A stretch of 64,000 bases of DNA, taken from contig NZ_CP007014.1 of NCBI RefSeq assembly GCF_000452705.1, positions 1,922,001-1,986,000 of the forward strand. Direction: 5' to 3'. Under the pieces are notes generated by a model that saw only the letters and a list, made by a program, of their open reading frames with translations, had not been told where the DNA came from and searched no databases. This stretch comes from Pseudomonas syringae CC1557. GTDB taxonomy: Bacteria; Pseudomonadota; Gammaproteobacteria; Pseudomonadales; Pseudomonadaceae. Below are positions 10,587 through 18,627 of the stretch, piece after piece. How positions within the stretch are numbered: the stretch's first letter is position 1; each line of letters opens with the position of its first letter. A program made the translations under genes and the position numbers.

Positions 10587-12827
10587 TCAGAAATCACCGC
10601 GCAACGTCAGAACGTAGCTGCGTGGTTCGCCGTAGACGTTGGAGCGGTCGGTGGCGATCGAGGTGGTGTAGTACTTGCGGTCGAACAGGTTTTCGGCGTT
10701 GAGCGACACCTTCCAGTTCTCATCCAGCTTCCACGACGCTCGGGCATCCCAGATGGCTCGACCGGCGACACCCAGCTCTTTGTTGGACGGCACTTCGTAG
10801 CCCGAATCCACCGATACGCCAGCGCCCAGGGTCAAGCGGTTCCAGGCACCCGGCAGGTTGTAGCTGGTGTTGAGGCGCAGCATGTGTTTCGGCGTTTCGT
10901 ACGCCACATCCGAGTCGCCGTTGTTGCGCAGCATGTTGAAGGTATAGCCGCCGAACACTTGCAGCCCCGGCAGCACTTCGCCGCTGGCTTCGACGTCGAT
11001 ACCCTTGCTGCGACTGATGCCGTCCTGCAAGTAGCAGGAGCCGTCGGAACTGGTAGGGCAGGTTGTAAAGTTATCCAGAGCCGCGAGATCCACAGCCGCC
11101 ACATCTTTCTGTTTGATGTAGAACAGCGCCATCGACAGGTTCATGCGCTTGTCGAACAGTTCACCCTTGAAACCGGTTTCGTAGTTGGAGCCGATAGCTG
11201 GGTCCAGCGGTGAGCCACCAGCAGTGACGTAGTTGGCTTGCGGCGTGAAGATGTCTGCATAGCTGGCGTACCACGACCAACTGTCGTTGATGTCGTAGAT
11301 CAGGCCCGCGAACGGCGTGAATTCCTGGGTCTGTTTGGACTCGTAATCCTTTGCTGCACCGGTTTTGACATCGTACTTGTAGTCATACCAGCTCAAGCGA
11401 GTGCCGAGTACCACACTCAACGGTTCGCTCAGGTGAATGCGCGTGTTGGCGTACAGGCCCGCGCGCTCTTCGGTGGTGTCGATATCGGTTTGCCAGGCCG
11501 GACGCGCGGGTTTGGCGAAAGCGTTCTGGTTGACGTCGAAGATGTTGATCGCGGTCCGTCTCGTCACCGTAGCCTGATGCGTGTTGGCCTCCTGCTTCGA
11601 CCAGTCGGCACCCAGGGTCACTTGATGTTCAAGGCCGAAAGCGTTGAAGTTGCCTTCCAGTTGACTGTTCAGACCGAAACTGTCGACCTCGTCCTTGCGA
11701 AACAGTGTGCCTTGAAAGTTGGAGCCCGCCAGCGTCGTGGGGTTTACCGTGCCTCGCGCATACGCAATATTCTGATCAAACCCACCCTGCGAATACGTCA
11801 ACGAGGTCTTGCTGATCCAGTCGTCATTAAAACGATGCGCGACTTCGGTAAACACCTCGGTCATGTCGCTCTCATGGCGGTTCCACTTCTGCGCCAGGTT
11901 GGTCGAGCGTGACAGGCCCAGTGACTGGCCGGTGCTGTAGCGCGGCAGGCCATAGATCGAGTAGCCGTTGATGACCTGCTCCTGACGACGCAGGCTCATG
12001 GTCAGGGTGGTGTCATCGCTCACGTCGGCTTCGACGATGCCGTACAGCAGCGGTGTGCGGCTGTCTCGTCCGTCCAGGTAGGAACCGCTGTCATCGTAGG
12101 CCGCGACCATGCGCCCGCGCAGGGTGCCTGAGTCATTGAGTTTGCCGCTGCCGTCGAGGTCGACGCGGTACTGGTCCCAGGAACCGGCTCGGGTGGTGAT
12201 CGAGAATTTGTTATCGGCGGTCGGGCGCTTGCGCACCAGATTGACCGCGCCCCCAGGCTGACCTGCGCCGACCAGCAAGCCGGACGCACCGCGCAGCACT
12301 TCCACGCGATCATAGATCGCCATGTCCGGCTGCATCCAGCCGGTGACCTGATAGCCCTGCCCGCCAACGCCGTCGACCAGGAAGCTCTCCGCCAGCAACG
12401 AGAAGCCACGCGAGGTGTACACGTGGCCGCCAAAGTTGCGGTACTGGAACGTTATGCCGGGGGTGTCTTCCAGTACCTTGCTCAGACTGTTGAGGTTGTT
12501 GTCATCCATGACCTGCCGAGTCACCACGGTCACTGACTGCGGTGTTTCACGCAGCGATTGCGGCGCGCCCTTGCCAATACTCACTGCGCCGGTGGTGTAC
12601 GAACCGGTGCCGTCGGTGGTCGTGCCCAGGTACTGCGAGTCGATTGCGGTCGGTGCCAGATGGACTGTGCCCGACGTGGTCGAGCCCTCTGCGGCGGCTT
12701 CCTGTGCCTGCGTTGCGACCGGCATGCAAAGTGCCAGGCCCATGGCCGCCATGGATGACCGGGAGCGGAACATCTGACTGAGCATCAACGCTTTGCTGAG
12801 CGGGGTGAGTCGTGACGGGTTGTGCAT
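10587..12827 (-). CDS. TonB-dependent siderophore receptor, FpvA-like, without signalling domain
   Basis: The 746-residue protein starts at ATG 12827, with a GAAAGAG ribosome binding site about 7 nt upstream; a longer TTG-initiated reading is less likely. It has a signal peptide (AAMGLALCMPVATQAQ) and goes almost directly into the plug (LRETPQSVTVVTRQVMDDN, VEVLRGASGLLVG) and beta-barrel, ending in LTLRGDF. Sequence runs such as TTRAGSWDQYRVDLDGS are shared with the neighbouring receptor, so the two are tandem duplicates. The N-terminal signalling domain of the neighbour is absent, so this one should transport without signalling. It has its own PvdS-type promoter (12984-13007), after the terminator of pvdE. 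The substrate is probably pyoverdine or a close relative; exact specificity cannot be read. Confidence 0.88.
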   Translation of the reverse strand: MHNPSRLTPLSKALMLSQMFRSRSSMAAMGLALCMPVATQAQEAAAEGSTTSGTVHLAPTAIDSQYLGTTTDGTGSYTTGAVSIGKGAPQSLRETPQSVTVVTRQVMDDNNLNSLSKVLEDTPGITFQYRNFGGHVYTSRGFSLLAESFLVDGVGGQGYQVTGWMQPDMAIYDRVEVLRGASGLLVGAGQPGGAVNLVRKRPTADNKFSITTRAGSWDQYRVDLDGSGKLNDSGTLRGRMVAAYDDSGSYLDGRDSRTPLLYGIVEADVSDDTTLTMSLRRQEQVINGYSIYGLPRYSTGQSLGLSRSTNLAQKWNRHESDMTEVFTEVAHRFNDDWISKTSLTYSQGGFDQNIAYARGTVNPTTLAGSNFQGTLFRKDEVDSFGLNSQLEGNFNAFGLEHQVTLGADWSKQEANTHQATVTRRTAINIFDVNQNAFAKPARPAWQTDIDTTEERAGLYANTRIHLSEPLSVVLGTRLSWYDYKYDVKTGAAKDYESKQTQEFTPFAGLIYDINDSWSWYASYADIFTPQANYVTAGGSPLDPAIGSNYETGFKGELFDKRMNLSMALFYIKQKDVAAVDLAALDNFTTCPTSSDGSCYLQDGISRSKGIDVEASGEVLPGLQVFGGYTFNMLRNNGDSDVAYETPKHMLRLNTSYNLPGAWNRLTLGAGVSVDSGYEVPSNKELGVAGRAIWDARASWKLDENWKVSLNAENLFDRKYYTTSIATDRSNVYGEPRSYVLTLRGDF

Positions 12828-12983
12828 GAATTGGCTCTTTCCAGTGTGTATCGGCAAGGCGATCGGGAGCGTTGCTCAGGCCTGCGCAGCCTGTGTCAGC
12901 CATCGACAGGGCAGGCGAGATCAACTTTTTTATGGGGAACCAGGCAGGAAATTGGCTGTGCACGCAGTTCGCTGTTAATGAGA

Positions 12984-13007
12984 ACGAAAGCGATTAACGA
13001 TTATTTA
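12984..13007 (-). promoter_or_regulatory. PvdS-type iron-starvation box for the second receptor
   Basis: Minus strand reads TAAAT (13003-13007), exactly 16 bp, then CGT (12984-12986). This matches the consensus used by the sigma factor PvdS at pyoverdine promoters. It is about 157 bp upstream of the receptor ATG. Of the 307 bp between the receptor and pvdE, the rest holds only the pvdE terminator and no gene. Confidence 0.8.
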
Positions 13008-13083
13008 ATGAATTTTTCACAAATCCCGAAAAAAGATAGCGCTTGGCTATCCGGCCTGGTCGTGAAGGACTTCGCCAGCAAAG

Positions 13084-13117
13084 AAAAAGCCCCGCTCGCG
13101 GACCGGCCGGGCGGGGC
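13084..13117 (-). terminator. Rho-independent terminator after pvdE
   Basis: On the minus strand GCCCCGC (13111-13117) pairs with GCGGGGC (13089-13095) around a 15-nt loop, followed by TTTTT (13084-13088). It lies about 20 bp after the pvdE stop. Confidence 0.75.
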
Positions 13118-13134
13118 GTTTCAAGACGGCTGAT

Positions 13135-14799
13135 TCAGGCGGGAGCAGCCTCGTTCAGCACCTGCTCGACCTGGATCTGGCCCGCCTGCATGCGCACCAG
13201 TTGATCGGCGATGTAGAAGTAGCGGTCGTCGTGAGAGATGACGATGATGGTCTTGCCCTGTTGCTTCAGTTCCGGCAGCAATTCGGTGTAGAACACCCGG
13301 CGGAACGCCGGGTCCTGATCGGCGGCCCACTCGTCGAATACCAGCACCTGACGCTCGTCCAGCCAGGCATTGATCAGCGCCAGACGCTTGCGCTGGCCGG
13401 TGGACAGGTCGGTGGTGGTAAAAGCGCCGTCCTTGATGCTGACCTTGTGCGCGATGTCCAGACGCTCCAGGTACTTGCCGGCGTCTTCCGGCAGCGCAGC
13501 CTGACCATGCAGCGGCTCATCGAACAGGTAATAGTCGGCAAAAATCGTTGTGAACAGCTGGCGATAGTCGTCGAGATTTTCCGGGGTGACCGCCTTGCCA
13601 TTCAGGCGAATCTCGCCTTGTTGCGGCATGTAAAGGCCGAGCAGCAACTTGATCAACGTGGTCTTGCCGCAGCCGTTTTCACCGACGATAAATACAATAT
13701 CGCCCTGTTTGATGCTCAGGTCCACCGGGCCCAGATGGAACGCATCACTGCCTTCGACCGGCGGGTAGTTGTAGCGCAAATTGTGCAGTTCCAGGGTCTG
13801 CATATTGGCCAGTGAATTGGTGCGGTCGTTGACCAGCAAATGCGGTTCAGGATTGGAAAACTTCCACGACAGCTCGGCGATGCGACGCATGGCGATCTGC
13901 GCACGGCTGATGCCGGGCAAGGCGGTAATCAGGCGCTCCAGCGGGCCTTTCATGTACAGCATCACCAGCACAAAGCCGCCCAATACGGTCTTTTCAGTGG
14001 TCGGCCACATGGCCTGGAAGGCGATGGCGATGCCGATCACGGCAAAGAACAGCATCGAACCGAAGGTTTCGGCACTGACGAAAATGTTGGCGGCGCGAAT
14101 GTTCGAGCGGCAGATATGCTCGGTGGCACCATGAATCTTCTCGTCGAGCATGTGCTGACGACGTTTGCGCTGAATACGCAGTTCCTTGGCGCCTGCGGAC
14201 AGCGCCTGGTAGTGCTTCTGCAATTCGTCTTCGCTGTTGCGTGCGGCCAGAATACTGCGCATGCCGAACGCATGAGCCAGGTACTGCGCGCCAGTGCCGA
14301 GTACCACGGTGAGTACGGTCAGCGCCAGAATCTGCCAGGACAACAGCGCCAGATAGGTCAGGCAGCCGAGGGTGACGGTGAACGAGATGACCATCGGCGC
14401 GACCGACAGGGCGAAGGTGCTGATGGTGTTGACGTCATTGAGCAGCACTGGAATCAGGCGATGCGAGCGATAACGCTCCAGTTGCTCGATGGGCGCGACC
14501 AACACCTTGGCCGCCAGCTCGCGGCGCAGGTTGGCGACCACGCGCTGGCCGACATAGTTGGTCGACAGGTTGGACAGCGTCGAGCAGGCCAGGGTCAGCA
14601 CACACAGCCCGGCGAACAGCAGTGCGGTATGCGTATCAGGTCCGCCAGGCATGTTCAGCGCATTGTTAATGGTGGCCAGCAGGCCGGTGACGCTCAGGCC
14701 ACTGACGATGCCCAGCACGGTCGACAGCGCCACCAGCCACCAGAACGGCTTGAGGATCCGCAGGGTTTCCCGGGCGAGGCTTTCAGTTTTGCGGGTCAT
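13135..14799 (-). CDS. pvdE: Pyoverdine precursor ABC exporter PvdE
   Basis: A fused membrane and ATPase transporter of 554 residues. The N-terminal half has about six hydrophobic segments. The C-terminal half has Walker A (GENGCGKTT), the signature LSTGQRKRL and a Walker B region (VLVFDEWAADQDP). In pseudomonads PvdE moves the acylated ferribactin precursor from cytoplasm to periplasm, where maturation takes place. It is the last gene of a co-directional run pvdM-pvdN-pvdO-pvdE, 69 bp after pvdO, with a strong terminator behind it. No separate PvdS box is seen in the 69-bp gap, so expression probably comes from the box upstream of pvdM. In P. aeruginosa pvdE is a separate unit, so the arrangement here is a lineage difference. 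Confidence 0.95.
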   Translation of the reverse strand: MTRKTESLARETLRILKPFWWLVALSTVLGIVSGLSVTGLLATINNALNMPGGPDTHTALLFAGLCVLTLACSTLSNLSTNYVGQRVVANLRRELAAKVLVAPIEQLERYRSHRLIPVLLNDVNTISTFALSVAPMVISFTVTLGCLTYLALLSWQILALTVLTVVLGTGAQYLAHAFGMRSILAARNSEDELQKHYQALSAGAKELRIQRKRRQHMLDEKIHGATEHICRSNIRAANIFVSAETFGSMLFFAVIGIAIAFQAMWPTTEKTVLGGFVLVMLYMKGPLERLITALPGISRAQIAMRRIAELSWKFSNPEPHLLVNDRTNSLANMQTLELHNLRYNYPPVEGSDAFHLGPVDLSIKQGDIVFIVGENGCGKTTLIKLLLGLYMPQQGEIRLNGKAVTPENLDDYRQLFTTIFADYYLFDEPLHGQAALPEDAGKYLERLDIAHKVSIKDGAFTTTDLSTGQRKRLALINAWLDERQVLVFDEWAADQDPAFRRVFYTELLPELKQQGKTIIVISHDDRYFYIADQLVRMQAGQIQVEQVLNEAAPA

Positions 14800-14868
14800 G
14801 GTGAGTCTCGTCAGTGTCCGTGAGGGCGGCCCGCTTCATTCGTCGAATGCAGGCGCACATGAGGTCCG

Positions 14869-15735
14869 TTACAGGTCGCGCGCGACCCGAAAGCCCAGCC
14901 AGTCGCCACGTACAGCAGGCTGGCGGCTGTTGCGGTTGCCGGAGCGGGAGAAGATCGGCGCTTCGGTCCAGTCATTGCCGCGAATCATTTTCCAGGTGCA
15001 GTCACCGGCCAGCCACGCGCTGCCGTCGGTGGGCGCGCCGTTGTAGTTGCTGGTCTCGCAATCGGCGGTCCACTCGTAGACGTTGCCATGGGCGTCGTAG
15101 ATGCCGAAGTCGTTGGGGCTGTAGCTGCCAGCGGGTGCGGTGTAGCTGAAACCGTCTTCCGGGCCGTAGGTGTTGGCGTGTCTGGCGATGCTGTACGGCT
15201 TGCCTTCGTCCATCGGGAACGGGAAAGAGCCCTTGCTGCCGCCGCGTGCCGCGTATTCGCGCTGGGCTTCGCTGACCATGTGGTAAGACTTACCGGTCTT
15301 CTTCGACAGCCATTCGACATACGCCTTGGCTTCGTTCCAGTCCATGCACACGGCGGGCTGGCGCGCGCTCAGCGGATAGCGAGGCTTGCCAGCCTTGCAC
15401 TCGCGGCCCGGCCGGGTGTCGCCGTCCGGCATTTTGTAACCGGAGCTTTTGAGGTAGGCGTCCCATTCGCCGCTCAACACCTGAAAGCGGCTGATGGCGA
15501 ACGGTTTGGCGAATGTCACGTCATGCAGTGGGCCTTCGTCCGGCTGGCGGCCCATTTCTTCTTCGGGCGCGCCCATGGTGAACGTGCCCGCAGGCAGCAC
15601 GACCATTTCCGGACAATCCTTGCAGTCCTTGAATGTCTTCCCCGATGCGGGCACCGGTTCGGTTGTAGCGGCAAGGGCGGTGTCGCCCAGCAACAGGCCG
15701 AGCACGGCGGAAAGGGACAGCAGTGTTTTTTTCAT
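14869..15735 (-). CDS. pvdO: PvdO, periplasmic formylglycine-generating-enzyme-like protein of pyoverdine maturation
   Basis: The protein has 288 residues. A Sec signal peptide (MKKTLLSLSAVLGLLLGDTALA) is followed by an FGE-sulfatase-type domain: FTMGAPEEEMGRQPDEGP, AVCMDWNEAKAYVEWLSKKTG, a GNVYEWTADC segment and a C-terminal LGFRVARDL. These are family hallmarks. PvdO works in the periplasm on the late steps of chromophore formation; the family is reported to be needed for dihydropyoverdine oxidation. It lies 47 bp downstream of pvdN in the same operon. Confidence 0.94.
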   Translation of the reverse strand: MKKTLLSLSAVLGLLLGDTALAATTEPVPASGKTFKDCKDCPEMVVLPAGTFTMGAPEEEMGRQPDEGPLHDVTFAKPFAISRFQVLSGEWDAYLKSSGYKMPDGDTRPGRECKAGKPRYPLSARQPAVCMDWNEAKAYVEWLSKKTGKSYHMVSEAQREYAARGGSKGSFPFPMDEGKPYSIARHANTYGPEDGFSYTAPAGSYSPNDFGIYDAHGNVYEWTADCETSNYNGAPTDGSAWLAGDCTWKMIRGNDWTEAPIFSRSGNRNSRQPAVRGDWLGFRVARDL

Positions 15736-15782
15736 GACGGGTCTCGAAGGAAACGGAAAACAATGGGTTCAGTGCGGGCGCA

Positions 15783-17060
15783 TCAGGTGCGTTGACTGAG
15801 CAGGGCCATAAAACGGTCGATCTCAGCCTCGCTGTTCAGCAGCCCCGGCGCAGTGCGTACCACCGGGCCGACATCGCGGCTCACGGCATCGACCACCATG
15901 CGTTGCTTCATCAGCCACGCCGCCACCTCGTCGCACGGCTGACCCTTGAGCCGGAAAAAGCTGAAGCCCGCCGACAGCGCAGGGTCCATTGGCGTCACCA
16001 GTTCGACAGTCGGCTGTGCCTGAAGACGCTGCTTGAGGTAGCTGTTGAGCTCGTGAATGCGCGCCTGCACGTCAGCCTTGCCCAGTTGCAGGTGCAGTTT
16101 GAAGGCTTCGTTCAGCGCCCAGCGGTGTTCGAACGAGTGATAGCCGCCGGGCGTCATGATCGTGCCGAAGTTACTCGCTTCCGAGAACGTCGGGATCAGC
16201 GGGGTGAGGTTTTTCACCTGCTCCGAACGGGCGCAGACGATGCCGGTGCCGCGTGGGCCGAACATCCACTTGTGCGTACCCGCAACGTAGAAGTCGCACT
16301 TCATCTCGGGGAAATCCAGGTTCTCGACGCCAAACCCGTGTACGCCGTCGACCACGTACAGAATGCGGTCCTTGTCGTCGCGGTTGCGGTTGTGTTCTTC
16401 GACCAGATCACCGATGGCACCAATCGGCAGTTTCACGCCGCTGCCCGACTGCACCCAGGTCATGCCCAGCACTCGCGTCTTCGGCTGAATGCTGCGCGCG
16501 ATGGAGCCGATGATCTCGTCTGCCGAAACAGTGGCCGGGTCCTTGAACAGGCGAATCTTGCGCACCTGTGTGCCTTCGCGCTGTTGACGGAATTTGAGGA
16601 TATCGCGGGTGCAGGAATGCTCGTGCTCGGTGGTCAGGATTTCCTGATCGGGGCGCACATGCAGGCCGCCGTAGATGATCGCCAGCCCTTCAGTGGTGCT
16701 GCCGGTCAGGGCGATCTGGCCGGGCTGGGCGTTCAGGTAGTTGCCTGCCCAGACGCGAACCTCGTGTTCGCGGCGCTCGGTTTCCTGTAGGTCCCAATCC
16801 ATCGCCAGACCGGGATTACGGTCGATGTGCGCACGATGCTGCTCAATGGCGTCGCGCACCGGTTTCGGGTGCGAGGTGATCAGGAAGTTGGAAAAGTGGA
16901 CGTAATCCGGGTCCTGATTGAACAGCTGCTTCAGGCGCGCCCATTTGTCTGCGGCCAGCGGCTCAGGTGCGGTGGGTGCGGCTGTTGCCAGGCTGGAGCC
17001 CAGTGGCAGGGCGGCAGCCAGTAACCCGGCCTGCTTGAGAAAGGTTCTGCGGTCAGTCAT
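15783..17060 (-). CDS. pvdN: PvdN, Tat-exported PLP-dependent pyoverdine-modifying enzyme
   Basis: The 425-residue protein begins with a twin-arginine signal (MTDRRTFLKQAGLLAAALPLG), so it is exported folded with its cofactor. The rest is an aminotransferase class V / cysteine-desulfurase-like fold; the likely PLP lysine is in VAGTHKWMFGPRGTG near residue 261. In fluorescent pseudomonads PvdN converts the glutamate side chain on the chromophore to succinamide. It is the second gene of the pvdMNOE run, 42 bp after pvdM. Confidence 0.94.
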   Translation of the reverse strand: MTDRRTFLKQAGLLAAALPLGSSLATAAPTAPEPLAADKWARLKQLFNQDPDYVHFSNFLITSHPKPVRDAIEQHRAHIDRNPGLAMDWDLQETERREHEVRVWAGNYLNAQPGQIALTGSTTEGLAIIYGGLHVRPDQEILTTEHEHSCTRDILKFRQQREGTQVRKIRLFKDPATVSADEIIGSIARSIQPKTRVLGMTWVQSGSGVKLPIGAIGDLVEEHNRNRDDKDRILYVVDGVHGFGVENLDFPEMKCDFYVAGTHKWMFGPRGTGIVCARSEQVKNLTPLIPTFSEASNFGTIMTPGGYHSFEHRWALNEAFKLHLQLGKADVQARIHELNSYLKQRLQAQPTVELVTPMDPALSAGFSFFRLKGQPCDEVAAWLMKQRMVVDAVSRDVGPVVRTAPGLLNSEAEIDRFMALLSQRT

Positions 17061-17102
17061 GAGCGGTTTCGCCTGATGAACGAGTAACGGCGTTAGAAAG
17101 CG

Positions 17103-18446
17103 TCATGGTTTGGCCACCGGATGCGCCGAGGCCTGAACCTGCTCCCAGACGCGCAGGAAATTGCCGCCCCAGAGTTTGGTGATATCCGCCTCGGCGTAAC
17201 CACGCTGAATCAGCTCGGCGGTGACGTTGCGAATTTCGCTGACGTCGTTGAAGCCTTTCACGCCGCCACCGTCGTTGAAGTCGGAGCTGATGCCGACATG
17301 GTCGATGCCGATCTTTCTCACCGTGTAATCAATGGCGTCGACGAAGTCCTTGACGGTGGCCTTGGGCTCTTCTTCAAGAATCGCGTACAGCTTGCTGGCG
17401 TAGGCACCGAAGCGCTGTTCTGGCCAGACGGTGATGATCGCGTCGCCGGGCATCAGCGCCATGGCCAGGTTCGGCAGCGGCGGCAGGTCGAAGTCCTTGC
17501 GCAGGGCGTTGAGCTTGTCCTGGGTGTTCTGGCTCAGCGGCTTCAAATAGGCCGGAAATGCCACGATCTGCACCACGCCGCCGCTCTGTTTGATGAGCTG
17601 CATTTCCTCGTCACTGAGGTTGCGCGGGATGTCCACCAGCGCGCGCGGCGCGGAGTGCGAGGCGACCATGGGCGTGCGGCTCAGCTGGCTGACCTGCAGC
17701 AGCGCCTTGCTCGACATCTGCGACACGTCGATGATCACGCCCAGGTCATTGAGGCGCTGCACGGCCTGCTTGCCGATCTCCGACAGGCCGCCCAGCGCGT
17801 CGGGCGTGTCGTTGAGGAAGGGCAGGGGACGCGAAGAATCGGCCCAGCTGTTATTACCGACGTAGCTGAAACCGAACATGCGCATGCCACGCGCGGTCCA
17901 GTGGTCGAGCAGGCTCAGGTCATCGCCCAGCGGGTAGGCGTTGAGCATGCTGATGAAGATCGCAAACTTGCCCTCGCCGTGCAGACGGCGCATGTCGTCC
18001 GGGGTATAGGCGATGCCGACCTGATTGGGGAAGTCGCGAACCATGCCGGTGATGATCTTGTAGCGCACTTCCTGCTGATGGCGCGCTTCGTCGACAAAAC
18101 CGGGCGTCGGCCGATGCGGTGCGTTGTCGCCGTTCCAGATTTCCGGCCAGCCGAAAACCGTCAGCGCCGCGCCGGACAGCCTCCCGCGGGCTGCTTTTAC
18201 CAGGTCGAATTGCCCCGAACCGTCCTTGTCTGCTTCGTTGCCCTCGCTGCCGAATTTCATCGGCACAGTGATGTGACTGTCGAAGGAAATGACCCGCTCT
18301 TGCAGGTCGTCGGCCTGCCTCATGATCTTCACCGGATAACCGGCGGGCGACCAGTAGTTCCAGGCCAGGTAACCCGCGCCTGCACTGATTGCCAGAGCCA
18401 GCGGCAGGCCGATGAAGAGAGCCATTTTCCAACGCGGTCTTGTCAT
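17103..18446 (-). CDS. pvdM: PvdM, membrane-anchored renal-dipeptidase-like pyoverdine maturation protein
   Basis: The 447-residue protein has an N-terminal hydrophobic segment (ALFIGLPLALAISAGAGYLAW) acting as signal or anchor, then an M19 dipeptidase-like domain. The usual metal-ligand motifs look altered: the HxD motif reads DSHITVP, the SVEGG region reads SMLNAYPLGDD, and the DVSH motif reads DVSQMS, while the SHS motif (VASHSAPRAL) is kept. So it is probably not an ordinary dinuclear zinc dipeptidase. PvdM is known to be needed in the periplasm with PvdP for ferribactin oxidation. It is the first gene of pvdMNOE and has a PvdS box about 60 bp upstream, divergent from the pvdP promoter. 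Confidence 0.93.
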   Translation of the reverse strand: MTRPRWKMALFIGLPLALAISAGAGYLAWNYWSPAGYPVKIMRQADDLQERVISFDSHITVPMKFGSEGNEADKDGSGQFDLVKAARGRLSGAALTVFGWPEIWNGDNAPHRPTPGFVDEARHQQEVRYKIITGMVRDFPNQVGIAYTPDDMRRLHGEGKFAIFISMLNAYPLGDDLSLLDHWTARGMRMFGFSYVGNNSWADSSRPLPFLNDTPDALGGLSEIGKQAVQRLNDLGVIIDVSQMSSKALLQVSQLSRTPMVASHSAPRALVDIPRNLSDEEMQLIKQSGGVVQIVAFPAYLKPLSQNTQDKLNALRKDFDLPPLPNLAMALMPGDAIITVWPEQRFGAYASKLYAILEEEPKATVKDFVDAIDYTVRKIGIDHVGISSDFNDGGGVKGFNDVSEIRNVTAELIQRGYAEADITKLWGGNFLRVWEQVQASAHPVAKP

Positions 18447-18507
18447 TTCCGTCTCGTTTAAATAATCGTTGCGAAGCGGGCACGAGGGCCGTTGCTATCT
18501 GGAGGGA

Positions 18508-18531
18508 ACGAGCGGATGGCCGAAAAATTTA
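18508..18531 (-). promoter_or_regulatory. PvdS-type box for pvdMNOE
   Basis: Minus strand: TAAAT (18527-18531), 16 bp, CGT (18508-18510). It sits back to back with the plus-strand box at 18561, so one 77-bp stretch drives both divergent pyoverdine units. Confidence 0.85.
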
Positions 18532-18560
18532 GCGCAGGGTTGTGCGTGCAGGCGCAGAGC

Positions 18561-18584
18561 TAAATTTGTCTGCCGGTTTTACGT
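18561..18584 (+). promoter_or_regulatory. PvdS-type box for pvdP
   Basis: Plus strand: TAAAT (18561-18565), 16 bp, CGT (18582-18584), 43 bp before the pvdP ATG. Confidence 0.85.
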
Positions 18585-18627
18585 TCTAGCTTGGATAACG
18601 GCGGTCTCGGGTTGGAACAGGTAGGCA

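Noticed and set aside
12960..13010. A Fur box in the AT-rich stretch before the second receptor
   Set aside because: Matches to the Fur consensus are weak, and the same bases are fully explained by a TAAAT-N16-CGT PvdS box.
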